Shown here in pieces: positions 1-9,759 of a stretch of DNA of 64,000 nt (the stretch's first letter is position 1; each line of letters begins with the position of its first letter). A program made the position numbers and the translations under genes. Source of the DNA: Alphaproteobacteria bacterium (GTDB lineage: Bacteria > Pseudomonadota > Alphaproteobacteria > UBA8366); the NCBI GenBank assembly GCA_028281325.1, contig JANQKC010000021.1, positions 338,167-402,166 on the forward strand, given 5' to 3'. The notes under the pieces are model-generated. The model had not been told where the DNA came from. It saw only the letters and a program-made list of their open reading frames with translations, and made no database searches.

Positions 1-1468
1 CGGCGCGGGCCTCGGCTTGCGCCTCGGCATCCGCCAAATCCGCCGCCAGGGCATCGGGCGCGGCGGGCAGGTGTTTCAACCCATAGAGCAGGTTCTCGCC
101 GATGCTGGCGTTGTGCAGATGGGTGTTCGCGCCGACATAGCCGATGCGGCGGCCGGTGACCGATTCCGGCAGCCGGGCGAGATCGTGCGCGCCGATCGAT
201 ATCCGGCCCGAACTGGGCGGGAACAACCGGGCCAACAGCATCGCCAACTCGCTCTTGCCGCTTGCCGGGTCGCCGACGATGGCGACATGGGACGCGACCG
301 GCACCGTGAACGCCGCGCCGTCCAGAATCTTGTGGCCGTCCTCGTCGGACAGGCTGACGTTGATCGCAATGTCGCCCTCCAGCGGACCGGGGTCCACGGC
401 ATCCGTGGATTGCAGCGCCTCGTCCAGCATGCCCGGCGGGTGGAACTGTTCGATCACCTGTTCATACTTGATGCGCACGTCCTCGCGCTGCTGATACCAC
501 ACCAGCAGCTCTTTCCACGGCGCGGCGAGGTCCTTGTAGGCGGCGAGAACGGCGATCAACGCGCCCAAGGTCAGGTCGCCCTGAATGACCAGATAGCCGC
601 CGATCGAAAAGAAGAAGAAGGGCGTCAGCTTATCGATGAAGTTGTTGAGGAACTTGATGAAGAACTTGCGCCGGTAGATCTCGTAGCGGATATGGAAGAT
701 CCGGCCGAGCCGGTCGGTGAAGCGCGACAGCTCCAACTGCGCCGTGTCGTTGGCATGAATTTCGACGATGCCGGAGACCGACTCGCCGATATGGTCCGAC
801 AAGCGGCGCACATTCTGAATCCGCTGCTTCGCCAGCATGTTGACCCGGCGCTGCAGCTTGGGGATCAGGTAAATCTGCAGCGGATAAAAGGCGATCGCCG
901 CCAACCCGAGCCAGACATCCTGCAGCAGGATGAAGCCGAGGATGATCGCAAGCTGGCCGCCGTAGAACATGACGTCGACGAAGGCGGTGCCGATAAACCC
1001 GCCCAGCGGCTCGACCTCCGCGGTGATGATCGGGATGACTTCGCCCTGGCCCACCTTGCGGAACCGCGCGAGGGGAAAGCGCAGAACGCGGGCGTAGAGC
1101 TGATAGCGCAGCCGGCGCAGCAACCGTTCGCCCAACTGCCCCTTGTACACGTTGATGTGATACTTGAAGCAGCCGTTGACCAGCACCAGGAACAGGTAGC
1201 AGAAGCTCAGCGTCAGCAGGAAGTGGATCTGCGTGGTGTTGACGTGGAAGGCGGTGCCGAACAGCGGCATGACATAGGGCGGCCCCTCGCCGCCGATCGC
1301 CTCGTTGACGATGATCTTCGGCAATTCGAGCGACATGAAAAGAAACGGGTAATAGGCGATCGTAACGGCGATCAGATAAAGCTGCTGCGGCCCGCTGTAC
1401 CGCAGGATATATCTGAAAATGGAGTTTTCCATGAACCGCCCGCCGTCCCCCTTTTGGGCATGCTCCAT
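1..1468 (-). CDS. ABC exporter, fused permease-ATPase (3' truncated by window)
   Basis: The N-terminal half is hydrophobic with several membrane segments, like the transmembrane domain of an MsbA/HlyB-type ABC exporter. It is followed by a nucleotide-binding domain whose Walker A motif GDPASGKS is encoded near 250-275. The C-terminal end, including the ABC signature and Walker B, lies outside the window. Two in-frame ATG starts exist: 1468 (MEHAQKGDGGRF) and 1432 (MENSIFRY). The CtrA-type box at 1484-1499 lies only 16 bases before the first, which favours 1432. The gene diverges from a glycosyltransferase operon, so export of a glycan or glycolipid made by those enzymes is a plausible inference. 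The substrate cannot be read from the sequence. Confidence 0.85.
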   Translation of the reverse strand, partial: MEHAQKGDGGRFMENSIFRYILRYSGPQQLYLIAVTIAYYPFLFMSLELPKIIVNEAIGGEGPPYVMPLFGTAFHVNTTQIHFLLTLSFCYLFLVLVNGCFKYHINVYKGQLGERLLRRLRYQLYARVLRFPLARFRKVGQGEVIPIITAEVEPLGGFIGTAFVDVMFYGGQLAIILGFILLQDVWLGLAAIAFYPLQIYLIPKLQRRVNMLAKQRIQNVRRLSDHIGESVSGIVEIHANDTAQLELSRFTDRLGRIFHIRYEIYRRKFFIKFLNNFIDKLTPFFFFSIGGYLVIQGDLTLGALIAVLAAYKDLAAPWKELLVWYQQREDVRIKYEQVIEQFHPPGMLDEALQSTDAVDPGPLEGDIAINVSLSDEDGHKILDGAAFTVPVASHVAIVGDPASGKSELAMLLARLFPPSSGRISIGAHDLARLPESVTGRRIGYVGANTHLHNASIGENLLYGLKHLPAAPDALAADLADAEAQAEARA

Positions 1469-1483
1469 GATGCGCCGCCGCAC

Positions 1484-1499
1484 TTAAAAATAGCTTAAC
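1484..1499 (+). promoter_or_regulatory. Putative CtrA-binding site
   Basis: The sequence TTAA-AAATAGC-TTAAC matches the full alphaproteobacterial CtrA consensus TTAA-N7-TTAAC exactly. It lies in the divergent region between the ABC exporter and the glycosyltransferase operon, and is closer to the exporter. A role in cell-cycle control of either unit is inference. Confidence 0.5.
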
Positions 1500-1608
1500 C
1501 GACGCGATTGTCCGGGTAAATGAACTCACGATTTACGGGATATCATCACTTCCACGGCAAGCGCGCGCCATGCGATAGTCCGGCAGGAGCGGTACAGGAA
1601 GGTCCGGC

Positions 1609-2832
1609 ATGACACTCCCCGGCGGGCGCAGGCGCGTCCTGATCTACAGCCACGACACCTTCGGCCTCGGTCATCTGCGGCGGTGCCGCACGATCGCCCA
1701 GGCGCTGGTCGCGGGCGACCCGGATATGTCGGTGCTGATCCTGTCGGGATCGCCGATCATCGGCCGGTTCGATTTCGGCGAGCGCGTCGATTTCGTGCGC
1801 ATTCCCGGCGTCATCAAGCTCAAGAACGGCGAATACACCTCGCTGTCGCTCGGTATCGATTTCGAGCAGACGCTCGCCATGCGCGCGGCGATCATCCGCC
1901 ATACCGCCGAGGCCTTCGACCCGGACCTGTTCATCGTCGACAAGGAGCCGCTGGGCCTGCGCGGCGAAGTGCGCGGCGCGCTGGAGGTGCTGCAGGCCCG
2001 CGGCTGTCCGCTGGTGCTGGGCCTGCGCGACGTGCTGGACGATCCGACGGCGCTGGCGCGCGAATGGGGCCGGAAGCGGGCCGTGCCGGCGTTGCGCGAC
2101 CTGTATGACGAAATCTGGATCTACGGCCTGCCGCAGATCTGCGATCCGCTGGACGGCCTGGCCCTGCCGCCGTCGGTCCGGCGCAAGGCCAGCTTCACCG
2201 GCTACCTGCGCCGGTCGCTGCCGGATACGAAGAATACCGGCCATGACGTGGCGCGCCGCCCGATCGACATGACCGACCCGTATATCCTGGTGACCGCGGG
2301 CGGCGGCGGCGACGGTGAGATTCTGATGGATTGGGTGCTGCGCGCCTACGAAGCCGACGCGACGCTGCCGTTGCGGGCGCTGTTCGTGCTGGGGCCGTTC
2401 ATGGCGGCCGACCGGCAGCAGGAATTCCAATCCCGCGCCCGGCGGATCGGCGCGAGCGTCCTGACCTTCGACGCCTATATGGAGACGCTGGTGGCGCAGG
2501 CGGCGGGGGTTGTCTGCATGGGCGGATACAATACCTTCTGCGAGGTGCTGTCCTTCGACAAACCCGCGCTCATCGTGCCGCGCACCCGGCCCCGCCGCGA
2601 GCAGTTCATCCGCGCCCAGCAGGCCCGCGCGCTAGGGCTGGCCACCATGCTCGACGCGGCCGACGCGGCGGCCGCAACGGTGATGGCGACCGCGCTGAAA
2701 CATCTCAGCCAGCAACCGCCGCCCTCCGAGAGCGTCGTCCCCGGCCTGCTCGACGGGTTGGAGAATGTGCAACGGCTGGCCAAACGCGCCATGGCGCCCG
2801 GCCGGGCCGCACTGAGCGCGGCGAACGAATGA
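1609..2832 (+). CDS. MurG-like glycosyltransferase (COG4671-type)
   Basis: This 407-residue protein opens with the strand-loop RRVLIYSHDTFGLGHLRRC, the glycine/histidine-rich N-terminal loop of GT-B fold, MurG-like (GT28-type) transferases. The C-terminal nucleotide-sugar region contains ILVTAGGGGDGE, then GGYNTFCEVLSFDKPALIVPR, shortened here to its key part GGYNT. AGGAAGG sits about 6 bases before the ATG. It is the first gene of a five-gene plus-strand operon and has a relative as the last gene (5849-6976). The sugar donor and acceptor are unknown. Confidence 0.8.
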   Translation: MTLPGGRRRVLIYSHDTFGLGHLRRCRTIAQALVAGDPDMSVLILSGSPIIGRFDFGERVDFVRIPGVIKLKNGEYTSLSLGIDFEQTLAMRAAIIRHTAEAFDPDLFIVDKEPLGLRGEVRGALEVLQARGCPLVLGLRDVLDDPTALAREWGRKRAVPALRDLYDEIWIYGLPQICDPLDGLALPPSVRRKASFTGYLRRSLPDTKNTGHDVARRPIDMTDPYILVTAGGGGDGEILMDWVLRAYEADATLPLRALFVLGPFMAADRQQEFQSRARRIGASVLTFDAYMETLVAQAAGVVCMGGYNTFCEVLSFDKPALIVPRTRPRREQFIRAQQARALGLATMLDAADAAAATVMATALKHLSQQPPPSESVVPGLLDGLENVQRLAKRAMAPGRAALSAANE

Positions 2833-2848
2833 GACGGCGGAGCATGAC

Positions 2849-4117
2849 ATGACGATCGCCATCGTGCTCAAAGGCTATCCGCGCCTGTCCGAAACCTTCA
2901 TCGCGCAGGAAATCCTCGGCCTCGAACGCCGCGGCCTGCCGCTGCATCTGGTCTCGTTGCGCCATCCCACCGACCCGGCACGCCACCCGATCCACGACGA
3001 GATCGCGGCGCCGCTGCTGTACCTACCGGAATACCTGCATCAGGAACCGCGCCGGACGCTGCGCGCCTGGCGCAACGCCGCCCGCCTGCCCGGCTACGCC
3101 GCCGCGCGCACCGCCCTTGCCGCCGATTTTCGCCGCGACCCGACCCGCAACCGGATACGCCGGTTCGGCCAAGCCTGCGTGCTGGCGGCCGAGTTGGGCG
3201 GCGCGGTGACGCATCTGCACGCGCATTTCCTGCACACGCCGGGGTCGGTCGCGCGCTATGCGGCGATGATGTTGGGCATCGGCTTCAGCCTGTCCGGCCA
3301 CGCCAAGGATGTCTGGACCACGCCGCAATGGGACCTCGCCGGCAAATTGGCCGACGCGGCCTGGACGGTGGCGTGCAGCGCGGCGGCGACGGACACCCTC
3401 CGCACCATCGCACCCGGCGCACCCCTCGAAACGGTGTATCACGGTCTCGATCTCGACCGCTTTCCGCTCTTCACGGACTCGCGCCCACCGCGCACCGGAA
3501 CGATGCCGGACGATCCGGTGCGGCTGCTCGCGGTCGGCCGCGCGGTCGGGAAGAAAGGCTTCGACGGGCTGTTGACCGCGCTTGCCGCCTTGCCGCCCGC
3601 CCTGCACTGGCGGCTGACCCATATCGGCGCCGGCCCGGACCTGGAAAACCTGCAACGGCAGGCGCAGACCCTCGGCCTGTCGGACCGTATCGACTGGCAA
3701 GGCGCGCGCACGCAGGATCACGTGCTGCAGGCGATGCGCGCGGCGGACCTGTTCCTCATGACGTCGCGCATCACGGCGGACGGCGACCGTGACGGCCTGC
3801 CCAATGTCCTGATGGAGGCGCAGAGCCAGGCGTTGCCGGTGATCGCGACGGCGGTTTCCGCGATCCCGGAACTGATCGAGCCCGATCGGACGGGCGTGCT
3901 GGTGCCGCCGGAAGACCCGGATGCCCTCTGCGCCGCGATCCTGCGCCTTGCCGCAGACTCAACGGAACGGACCCGGTTCGGCGTCGCCGGCGCGGCGCGG
4001 CTGCGCGAGCGCTTCGGCAGCGGCCCCGGCCTCGACCGCCTGGCCGTGCGGCTGCGCGACAGCGCCGCGATCCCGCAGCCGACCGGCGTACCGAACGCCA
4101 ACGCACGGGCCGCCTGA
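2849..4117 (+). CDS. Glycosyltransferase, family GT4
   Basis: 422 residues with a two-Rossmann GT-B layout. The N-terminal half has the HAHFLHTPGSVARYAA segment seen in colanic-acid-type GT4 enzymes. The C-terminal half has a LLAVGRAVGKKGFDGLL strand and the donor-binding EAQSQALPVIAT region. It starts 16 bases after the previous stop and its TGA overlaps the next ATG (TGATG), so translation is coupled. It probably adds a hexose to a surface glycan or lipid. Specificity cannot be inferred. Confidence 0.85.
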   Translation: MTIAIVLKGYPRLSETFIAQEILGLERRGLPLHLVSLRHPTDPARHPIHDEIAAPLLYLPEYLHQEPRRTLRAWRNAARLPGYAAARTALAADFRRDPTRNRIRRFGQACVLAAELGGAVTHLHAHFLHTPGSVARYAAMMLGIGFSLSGHAKDVWTTPQWDLAGKLADAAWTVACSAAATDTLRTIAPGAPLETVYHGLDLDRFPLFTDSRPPRTGTMPDDPVRLLAVGRAVGKKGFDGLLTALAALPPALHWRLTHIGAGPDLENLQRQAQTLGLSDRIDWQGARTQDHVLQAMRAADLFLMTSRITADGDRDGLPNVLMEAQSQALPVIATAVSAIPELIEPDRTGVLVPPEDPDALCAAILRLAADSTERTRFGVAGAARLRERFGSGPGLDRLAVRLRDSAAIPQPTGVPNANARAA

Positions 4118-5259
4118 TGCGGATCGCCTTCTACGCCCCGATGAAACCGCCGACCCATCCGGTGCCGTCCGGCGACCGCCGCATGGCCGGGCTGCTGGTG
4201 GACGCGTTGCGGCATGCGGGCCATGACGTGTCCCTCGCCTCGCCCTTGCGCAGCTACGACCGCACCGGCGATGCCCAACGGCAGGCCCGCATCCGCCGGA
4301 TCGCCGAGCGCGTAACGCGGCGCTATCTGGCGCGACACCGCCGCCACCGGCCCGACCTTTGGTTCACCTATCACGTGTATCACAAGGCCCCGGACTGGAT
4401 CGGCCCCGCCGTCGCCGAGCGCTTGTCGATTCCCTATGTCATGGCCGACCCGATCGTTTCGCCATCGCAAGAAGGCGGACCCTGGGCGCTGGGGCATGAC
4501 GCATCCGCCGCCGCGATCGCCAAGGCCGACCGGCTGATCGCCTTCGACCCGATCGATATTCCCGCCGTCGCGCGGCTGCGCCGGGGCGATGGCGCCATCA
4601 CGCCGCTGCCGCCCTTCCTGGACGCCCCGCCGGCGCGATCGTCCAAACCGGCGCTGCGCGCGGCCCTGGCGAAGCGCCACGATCTGGACCCGGCCATCCC
4701 CTGGCTGGCGACGGTCGCGATGATGCGGCAAGACGTGAAACGCGAGTCCTACCGCCTGTTGGCCGAGGCGCTGGGAAGGCTGCGGTCGAAGAACTGGGCG
4801 CTGCTGATCGCCGGGGACGGCCCCGCGCGGGACGAGATCGAACCGTTGCTGCTCGCCGCCGGGCGGGTCGTGTTCCTCGGCCATGTCGCGGACGACACGA
4901 TACCCGATCTTTATCACGCCGCCGACATCGCCGTCTGGCCGGCGCTGAAGGAAGGTTACGCCATGGCGCTGGTGGAAGCGCAGGCATGCGGGCTGCCGGT
5001 GGTCGCCGGGTTCCGGCCCGGAATAGCCCAGGTGGTGGAGCAGGACGAAACCGGCCTGCTGACGCCGGAAGGCGACGGCGCGGCCTTCGCCGCGGCCATC
5101 GGCCGGCTGCTCGACGACCCGCCGGCTTTGGCCGCGATGGCCGACCGGACCCGGGCAAGGACCGGCCGGCTTGGCCTGGACCGGGCGGCGCGCCGGCTCG
5201 ACACGGTGTTGCAGGCGGCGCGCGGCGATCATCGGAAGCGTTGGGGGCATCGGTCATGA
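4117..5259 (+). CDS. Glycosyltransferase, family GT4
   Basis: 380 residues. The N-terminus MRIAFYAPMKPPTHPVPSGD is the glycine-poor variant of the GT4 first loop. The donor site is marked by KEGYAMALVEAQACGLPVV, a standard GT4 E-x7-E region. The start overlaps the previous stop by one base and the end overlaps the phosphatase start by four bases (ATGA). It works within the same coupled operon. Donor and acceptor are unknown. Confidence 0.83.
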   Translation: MRIAFYAPMKPPTHPVPSGDRRMAGLLVDALRHAGHDVSLASPLRSYDRTGDAQRQARIRRIAERVTRRYLARHRRHRPDLWFTYHVYHKAPDWIGPAVAERLSIPYVMADPIVSPSQEGGPWALGHDASAAAIAKADRLIAFDPIDIPAVARLRRGDGAITPLPPFLDAPPARSSKPALRAALAKRHDLDPAIPWLATVAMMRQDVKRESYRLLAEALGRLRSKNWALLIAGDGPARDEIEPLLLAAGRVVFLGHVADDTIPDLYHAADIAVWPALKEGYAMALVEAQACGLPVVAGFRPGIAQVVEQDETGLLTPEGDGAAFAAAIGRLLDDPPALAAMADRTRARTGRLGLDRAARRLDTVLQAARGDHRKRWGHRS

Positions 5260-5852
5260 CGCTGCTCGCCCTGATCCGCCACGGCCCCACCGAATGGAAC
5301 GAGAACGGCCTCGTCCAGGGCCGCAGCGACATCCCGCTCAGCGACCGGGGCCGCGCCAAGGTCACGCAATGGCGGCTCCCCGATATGCTGGCGGGTTTCG
5401 ACTGGGTCGCGAGCCCGCTGTCCCGTGCCCAGGAAACCGCACGGATTCTGTCCGGCGGGCCGGTGCCCGGCGACGACCGGCTGGTCGAAATGGACTGGGC
5501 CGTCTGGGAGGGCCGGACGCTGCCGGACCTGCGCGCCGAACTCGGCGACCTGATGACCGCCTGGGAGGCGAAGGGGTTGGACTTCCGCGCCCCCGGCGGC
5601 GAGAGCCCGCGGGAGGTCCAGGCGCGCCTGCGGCCTTTCCTCGCGGAACGCGCCGCGGCGGACAGGCCGACCGTCGCGGTTTGCCATCGCGGCGTCATCC
5701 GCGCGGTCTATGCGCTTGCCATCGATTGGGACATGACGCACAAGCCGCCGCGCCGGCTCGCCGACAGCACGGTGCAGCTTTTCCGGCTCGGCGAGGACGG
5801 CATGCCAAGCGTACACGCCCTCGACCTGCCGCTGACCGGCGGCACGCCATGA
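5256..5852 (+). CDS. Histidine phosphatase superfamily protein
   Basis: 198 residues. The catalytic RHG motif is in LLALIRHGPTEWNENG, with the typical Q-GR-D-PL-S-G stretch and the acid/base region MDWAVWEGRT. A second conserved histidine occurs in VAVCHRGVIRA. An ATGA overlap at both ends places it strictly between two glycosyltransferases. This suggests it dephosphorylates a sugar-phosphate or phospho-glycan intermediate of that pathway rather than acting as glycolytic phosphoglycerate mutase. The ATG at 5256 was chosen because it gives this overlap and a correct RHG N-terminus. Confidence 0.85.
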   Translation: MTLLALIRHGPTEWNENGLVQGRSDIPLSDRGRAKVTQWRLPDMLAGFDWVASPLSRAQETARILSGGPVPGDDRLVEMDWAVWEGRTLPDLRAELGDLMTAWEAKGLDFRAPGGESPREVQARLRPFLAERAAADRPTVAVCHRGVIRAVYALAIDWDMTHKPPRRLADSTVQLFRLGEDGMPSVHALDLPLTGGTP

Positions 5853-6976
5853 GCGCGCCCCGCGTCTTCTTCTATGTGCAGCATCTGCTCGGCATCGGGC
5901 ACACGGCGCGCGCCGCGGCGTTGACACGGGCGATGCGGCGGCGGGGGCTGGACGTGATCTACGTGTCGGGCGGCTTCGACGCGCTGGAGGAAGACCTGGC
6001 CGGGGCGGCCGTCCGGCGGCTGCCGCCGGTGCGCAGCGCGGACGCCACCTTCACCGCCTTGCTGGGCGACGGCGATATCCCGATCGACGACACATGGCGC
6101 GACCGGCGGCGCGCGGCGCTGCTCGCCGCCTACCGCGAGACGCGGCCGGACCTGGTGCTGATCGAAACCTTCCCGTTCGGCCGCTGGCCCTTCCGGTTCG
6201 AGTTGCTGCCGCTGCTGCGGGAAGCCCAGGGGCAGGCAAGGATTCTGTGCTCGCTGCGGGACGTGTTGGTGCCCAAGACGAAGCGGACGCGGCTCGACGC
6301 GATCGTCGATGTGGTCGAGACGTATTTCGACACGATCCTGGTGCATGGCGATCCCGCTTTCGTGCGGCTCGACGAAACCTTCGCGCCCGCGCCGCGCATC
6401 GCCGGCAAGCTCCGCTACACCGGCTATGTGGCGGACGCGCCCGACATCCCCCGGAACGGGCCCGGCGCGGGCGAGGTCATCGTATCGGCGGGCGGCGGCG
6501 GCACCGGCGGCCCCCTGATGCGCATGGCGCGGGCGGCGCGCGCGCACAGCGGCCTCGCCGATGCCTCCTGGCGGTTCCTGATCGGCCCCAACATGCCGCA
6601 ACGGGACGCTGCCGCCTTGGCCGACGACAACACGATCACCGTCGAGCCGGTTCGGCCCGATTTCCAGGCCCTGCTCGCCCGCGCCGCTGTTTCGGTCAGC
6701 CAGGGCGGCTACAATACGGTCATGGATATCCTGACCGCGGGCGCGCGCAGCGTCGTCGTGCCGTTCAGTGCGCATGGCCAATCGGAACAGCGACGCCGCG
6801 CCCGCCTGCTCGCGGATCGGGGTATTCTGACGCTGGTCGAGGAGGACGGGCTGACGCCCGCGGCCCTGGCCGCCGCCATCGACCGCGCCGCGGCCGGCCC
6901 ACGCGCCCAACCCATGGGAATCGACCTGAACGGCGCGCATAATAGCGCAGAATTGATCGCGGCCGCCGCCGCATAG
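5849..6976 (+). CDS. MurG-like glycosyltransferase (COG4671-type)
   Basis: 375 residues starting MSAPRVFFYVQHLLGIGHT, the same histidine-glycine loop as the first operon gene. A glycine-rich VIVSAGGGGTGGPLM segment and SQGGYNTVMDILTAG near the C-terminus form the predicted donor site. The ATG overlaps the phosphatase stop (ATGA). Two MurG-like enzymes bracketing two GT4 enzymes and a phosphatase imply an ordered oligosaccharide assembly. This is inference; no acceptor can be named. Confidence 0.8.
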   Translation: MSAPRVFFYVQHLLGIGHTARAAALTRAMRRRGLDVIYVSGGFDALEEDLAGAAVRRLPPVRSADATFTALLGDGDIPIDDTWRDRRRAALLAAYRETRPDLVLIETFPFGRWPFRFELLPLLREAQGQARILCSLRDVLVPKTKRTRLDAIVDVVETYFDTILVHGDPAFVRLDETFAPAPRIAGKLRYTGYVADAPDIPRNGPGAGEVIVSAGGGGTGGPLMRMARAARAHSGLADASWRFLIGPNMPQRDAAALADDNTITVEPVRPDFQALLARAAVSVSQGGYNTVMDILTAGARSVVVPFSAHGQSEQRRRARLLADRGILTLVEEDGLTPAALAAAIDRAAAGPRAQPMGIDLNGAHNSAELIAAAAA

Positions 6977-7060
6977 GCCGATGAGGGATTAAGATGCCGC
7001 TTTGCGAATGCGTTCACCCACAATATAGTCCGCAGCCATGACGATCATCGCGAGCGTCCC

Positions 7061-7088
7061 GCTGCCGGCGCGCGCCCGCGCCGGCAGC
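7061..7088. other. Strong GC hairpin in the 6977-7294 intergenic region
   Basis: A perfect 12-bp inverted repeat (GCTGCCGGCGCG and its complement) with a 4-base loop lies 85 bases after the glycosyltransferase operon. No T-tract follows on either strand, so it is not a canonical intrinsic terminator, but it may stabilise or end the upstream transcript. Nothing else recognisable is in the 318-base gap before the next gene except GC-rich spacer. Confidence 0.5.
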
Positions 7089-7294
7089 GATCCGATCAGA
7101 CCGGGACTTACCCGGCGTACGGGGCGACCATCGGTAATCCCTAGCAGTTTGTTAACCAAAGATCGCAACAATCGGCGCAGGGGAATCGGCAATCCCGCCG
7201 CGGCAGGCCGGAAAATCAGCGATTTTCGGACCGAACGACACGAAACCGTCGCGACCAACATCACGGAACCGCCGAAGAGGCGGCCTCTCGAAAC

Positions 7295-7846
7295 ATGATC
7301 TATCACCGCTATCCCGCCCGCAGCCTGATGTGGGACTATTGCCGGGCCGCCGCCGGGCTCCTCATCGCCCTCGTGCCGCTGACCATGGGCGCGCCAGGCG
7401 CCTTCTTCACCCTTCTGCTCGGCACGATCGCCGCGCTGTTCTTCTTTTACGGATTGCGCACGGTCAACCAGCATATGAGCGCCCTGGAAATCCGCGAGGA
7501 CGGAATCATGAACCACGGTCCCCGCAAGAAGTTCTTCGGATGGGACGACCTGTCGGACGTGCGCTTGCGCTATTACTCGACCGCACGCGACAAGAACCGG
7601 CGCAGCCTCGACACCGGCTGGATGGAACTCAAGCTCACGAGTCCGACGGACAAGCTCCGCATCGATTCGGAAATCAGCGGCTTCGACAAGATCCTCGATG
7701 CGGTCGCCAGCGTGATCGAACGGCGCCACCTTGAGCTTGACGAAACGTCGCAGCAAAATTTCAACGCCTACTACGGCAAAGCCGACGAGTCGGACGACGG
7801 CCCCGGCCGAGACGATGGGCGAAATCACCCAGGCGGGGTGCGTTGA
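7295..7846 (+). CDS. Small membrane protein, PH-like cytoplasmic domain, unknown function
   Basis: 183 residues. Two adjacent hydrophobic stretches near residues 18-55 form a short hairpin of membrane segments. They are followed by a soluble domain beginning ALEIREDGIMNHG, which resembles the first strands of bacterial PH-like domains after paired TM helices. The C-terminus is charged and low complexity (ADESDDGPGRDDGRN). Its TGA overlaps the ATG of the ABC ATPase (TGATG), so it is probably made with the importer. I do not recognise a named family. Confidence 0.65.
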   Translation: MIYHRYPARSLMWDYCRAAAGLLIALVPLTMGAPGAFFTLLLGTIAALFFFYGLRTVNQHMSALEIREDGIMNHGPRKKFFGWDDLSDVRLRYYSTARDKNRRSLDTGWMELKLTSPTDKLRIDSEISGFDKILDAVASVIERRHLELDETSQQNFNAYYGKADESDDGPGRDDGRNHPGGVR

Positions 7847-9759
7847 TGGACGATTTGCTGCAGGTTCGCAATCTGCGCGTCTCCATCACCTTGCCGGAAT
7901 GCGAGATTCCGGCGGTTAAATGCGTCAATTTCAGAATCCGTCCCGGTTCCACCGTCGCCCTGGTCGGCGAATCCGGTTCGGGCAAATCGATGACCGCCCA
8001 CGCGATCATGGGACTGCTGCCGCGCCAGGCTCACATCGACGACGGCGAAATCCTGTTCGCCGACCGGCTCGGCGGCGGGAACGGGGCGTCGGGAGCCGTC
8101 GTCGACCTCGCCAAACTGCGCCCCAACGGCCCGGACATGCGGGCGTTGCGCGGCGCGCGCATGTCGATGATCTTTCAGGAACCGATGACGTCGCTGTCGC
8201 CGCTGCACACGATCGGCGACCAGATCGGCGAGGCCTTGAAATTCCACAAGGGCTGCCCGGGCGACGAGTGCCGCCCGCGGACGCAGGACCTGCTGCACCG
8301 GGTCGGGTTCCGCAATCCCGCCAGCGCCTATGACGCCTATCCGTTCGAACTGTCCGGCGGGCTGCGCCAGCGCGCGATGATCGCGATGGCCTTGATCTGC
8401 CGGCCGGCGCTGCTGATCGCGGACGAGCCCACCACCGCCCTGGATGTCACGATCCAGGCGCAGATCCTCAAGCTGATCCGCGACCTGCAGCGGGAATTCG
8501 GCATGGCCGTGCTGATCATCACCCACGACCTGGGCGTGGTCGCCAACCTGGCCGAGGAGATCGTCGTGATGTATGACGGCGAGGTGGTCGAGGCCGGCAT
8601 GCGCGAGGACATCTTCGGCAACGCGCAGCATCCCTATCTCAAGGCCCTGTTCGACGCGGTGCCGCGGATCGGGCTGGACCGCAACGCCCGTCTCAAGCCG
8701 ATCCATGACAGCGCCGCGCACACGCCGGCCCGGGCCGCCCCGCCGCCCCGACCCGACCCGACCGAAACAAAGCCGGCCGCCGCCGAGCCAATCCTCACGG
8801 TCGACGGCCTCAGCAAATCCTTCGCGACCCGCAAAAACGGCTTCGCCCCGCGGCCCGGCGACCCTCGGATCAACGCGGTCGATGCGATCACCCTGACGGT
8901 GCGGCGCGGCGAGACCCTGGGCCTCGTCGGGGAAAGCGGTTCGGGCAAATCGACGCTCGCGAAACTCATCATGCGCGCCCTCCAACCCGACGCGGGCCGG
9001 ATCCTGTTTCATCGGGACGAGGCGGAGATCGATATCCAGGCGCTCGACGCCGCGGGCCTCGCCGCGTATCGCCGAGAGGTACAATATATTTTCCAGGACC
9101 CGTACGGATCGCTCGACCCGCGCATGACGGTGCTCGACATCATCGCCGAACCGCTCGCCATCCAGGGCATCGGCAACCGTGCGGACCGGGTCGCCGCGGC
9201 GCGCGACTGCATGCGGTTGGTCGGGCTCGACGAGCGCTTCCTCAACCGCTATCCGCATAGTTTTTCCGGCGGCCAGCGGCAGCGGATCGGCATCGCCCGG
9301 GCGCTCACGTTGAAACCGGCGTTGCTGATCTGCGACGAGCCGGTCTCAGCGCTCGATGTGGGCATCCAAGCGCAGATCCTGAACCTGCTGCGCGACCTGC
9401 AGGCCGACCTCGGGCTGACCTATCTGTTCGTGTCGCACAATCTGGCGGTGGTCGACTATATCGCCGACCGGATCGCGGTGATGTGCCAGGGCCGGATCGT
9501 CGAGATCGCGCCGCGCGCAGAGCTGTTCCGCCGCCCGATGCATCCTTATACCCAAAGCCTGCTGGCCGCCGTACCGGACACCGACCTGGAAAAGCGGCTC
9601 GACTTCGACGCCCTCTCCGCCGGGCGGCAGGCCGACCCGACGGCCTGGCCCGACGCGTATCGCGCGGAACACGGCCGGCCGCAGGACATGCTCGACCTCG
9701 GGGACGGCCATTTCATCCGCGCCAACGCCGACGTCGCGCTTGAGGAGACCGGCCTATGA
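7846..9759 (+). CDS. Oligopeptide-type ABC importer, fused double ATPase
   Basis: 637 residues holding two complete ABC ATPase domains, equivalent to DppD plus DppF in one chain, as in YejF. Domain 1: Walker A GESGSGKS at 41-48, signature LSGGL at 169-173, Walker B LLIADE at 189-194. Domain 2: Walker A at 362-369, FSGGQ at 473-477, LLICDE at 493-498. The first signature ends in Leu instead of Gln. A Pro/Ala-rich linker (about 295-315) joins the halves. The TTG at 7843 would add one residue; the ATG at 7846 fits the TGATG coupling. It energises the permeases encoded downstream. Confidence 0.92.
   Translation: MDDLLQVRNLRVSITLPECEIPAVKCVNFRIRPGSTVALVGESGSGKSMTAHAIMGLLPRQAHIDDGEILFADRLGGGNGASGAVVDLAKLRPNGPDMRALRGARMSMIFQEPMTSLSPLHTIGDQIGEALKFHKGCPGDECRPRTQDLLHRVGFRNPASAYDAYPFELSGGLRQRAMIAMALICRPALLIADEPTTALDVTIQAQILKLIRDLQREFGMAVLIITHDLGVVANLAEEIVVMYDGEVVEAGMREDIFGNAQHPYLKALFDAVPRIGLDRNARLKPIHDSAAHTPARAAPPPRPDPTETKPAAAEPILTVDGLSKSFATRKNGFAPRPGDPRINAVDAITLTVRRGETLGLVGESGSGKSTLAKLIMRALQPDAGRILFHRDEAEIDIQALDAAGLAAYRREVQYIFQDPYGSLDPRMTVLDIIAEPLAIQGIGNRADRVAAARDCMRLVGLDERFLNRYPHSFSGGQRQRIGIARALTLKPALLICDEPVSALDVGIQAQILNLLRDLQADLGLTYLFVSHNLAVVDYIADRIAVMCQGRIVEIAPRAELFRRPMHPYTQSLLAAVPDTDLEKRLDFDALSAGRQADPTAWPDAYRAEHGRPQDMLDLGDGHFIRANADVALEETGL

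Noticed and set aside
17..1498. 493-codon plus-strand ORF over the ABC exporter
   Set aside because: It is the antisense shadow of a gene with clear ABC motifs; Arg/Asp/Gln-rich sequence is typical of such shadows in GC-rich DNA.
7038..7298. 86-codon plus-strand ORF ending in an ATGA overlap with the next gene
   Set aside because: The protein is Arg/Pro-rich with no hydrophobic core, it runs through the 12-bp hairpin, and no ribosome-binding sequence is seen.
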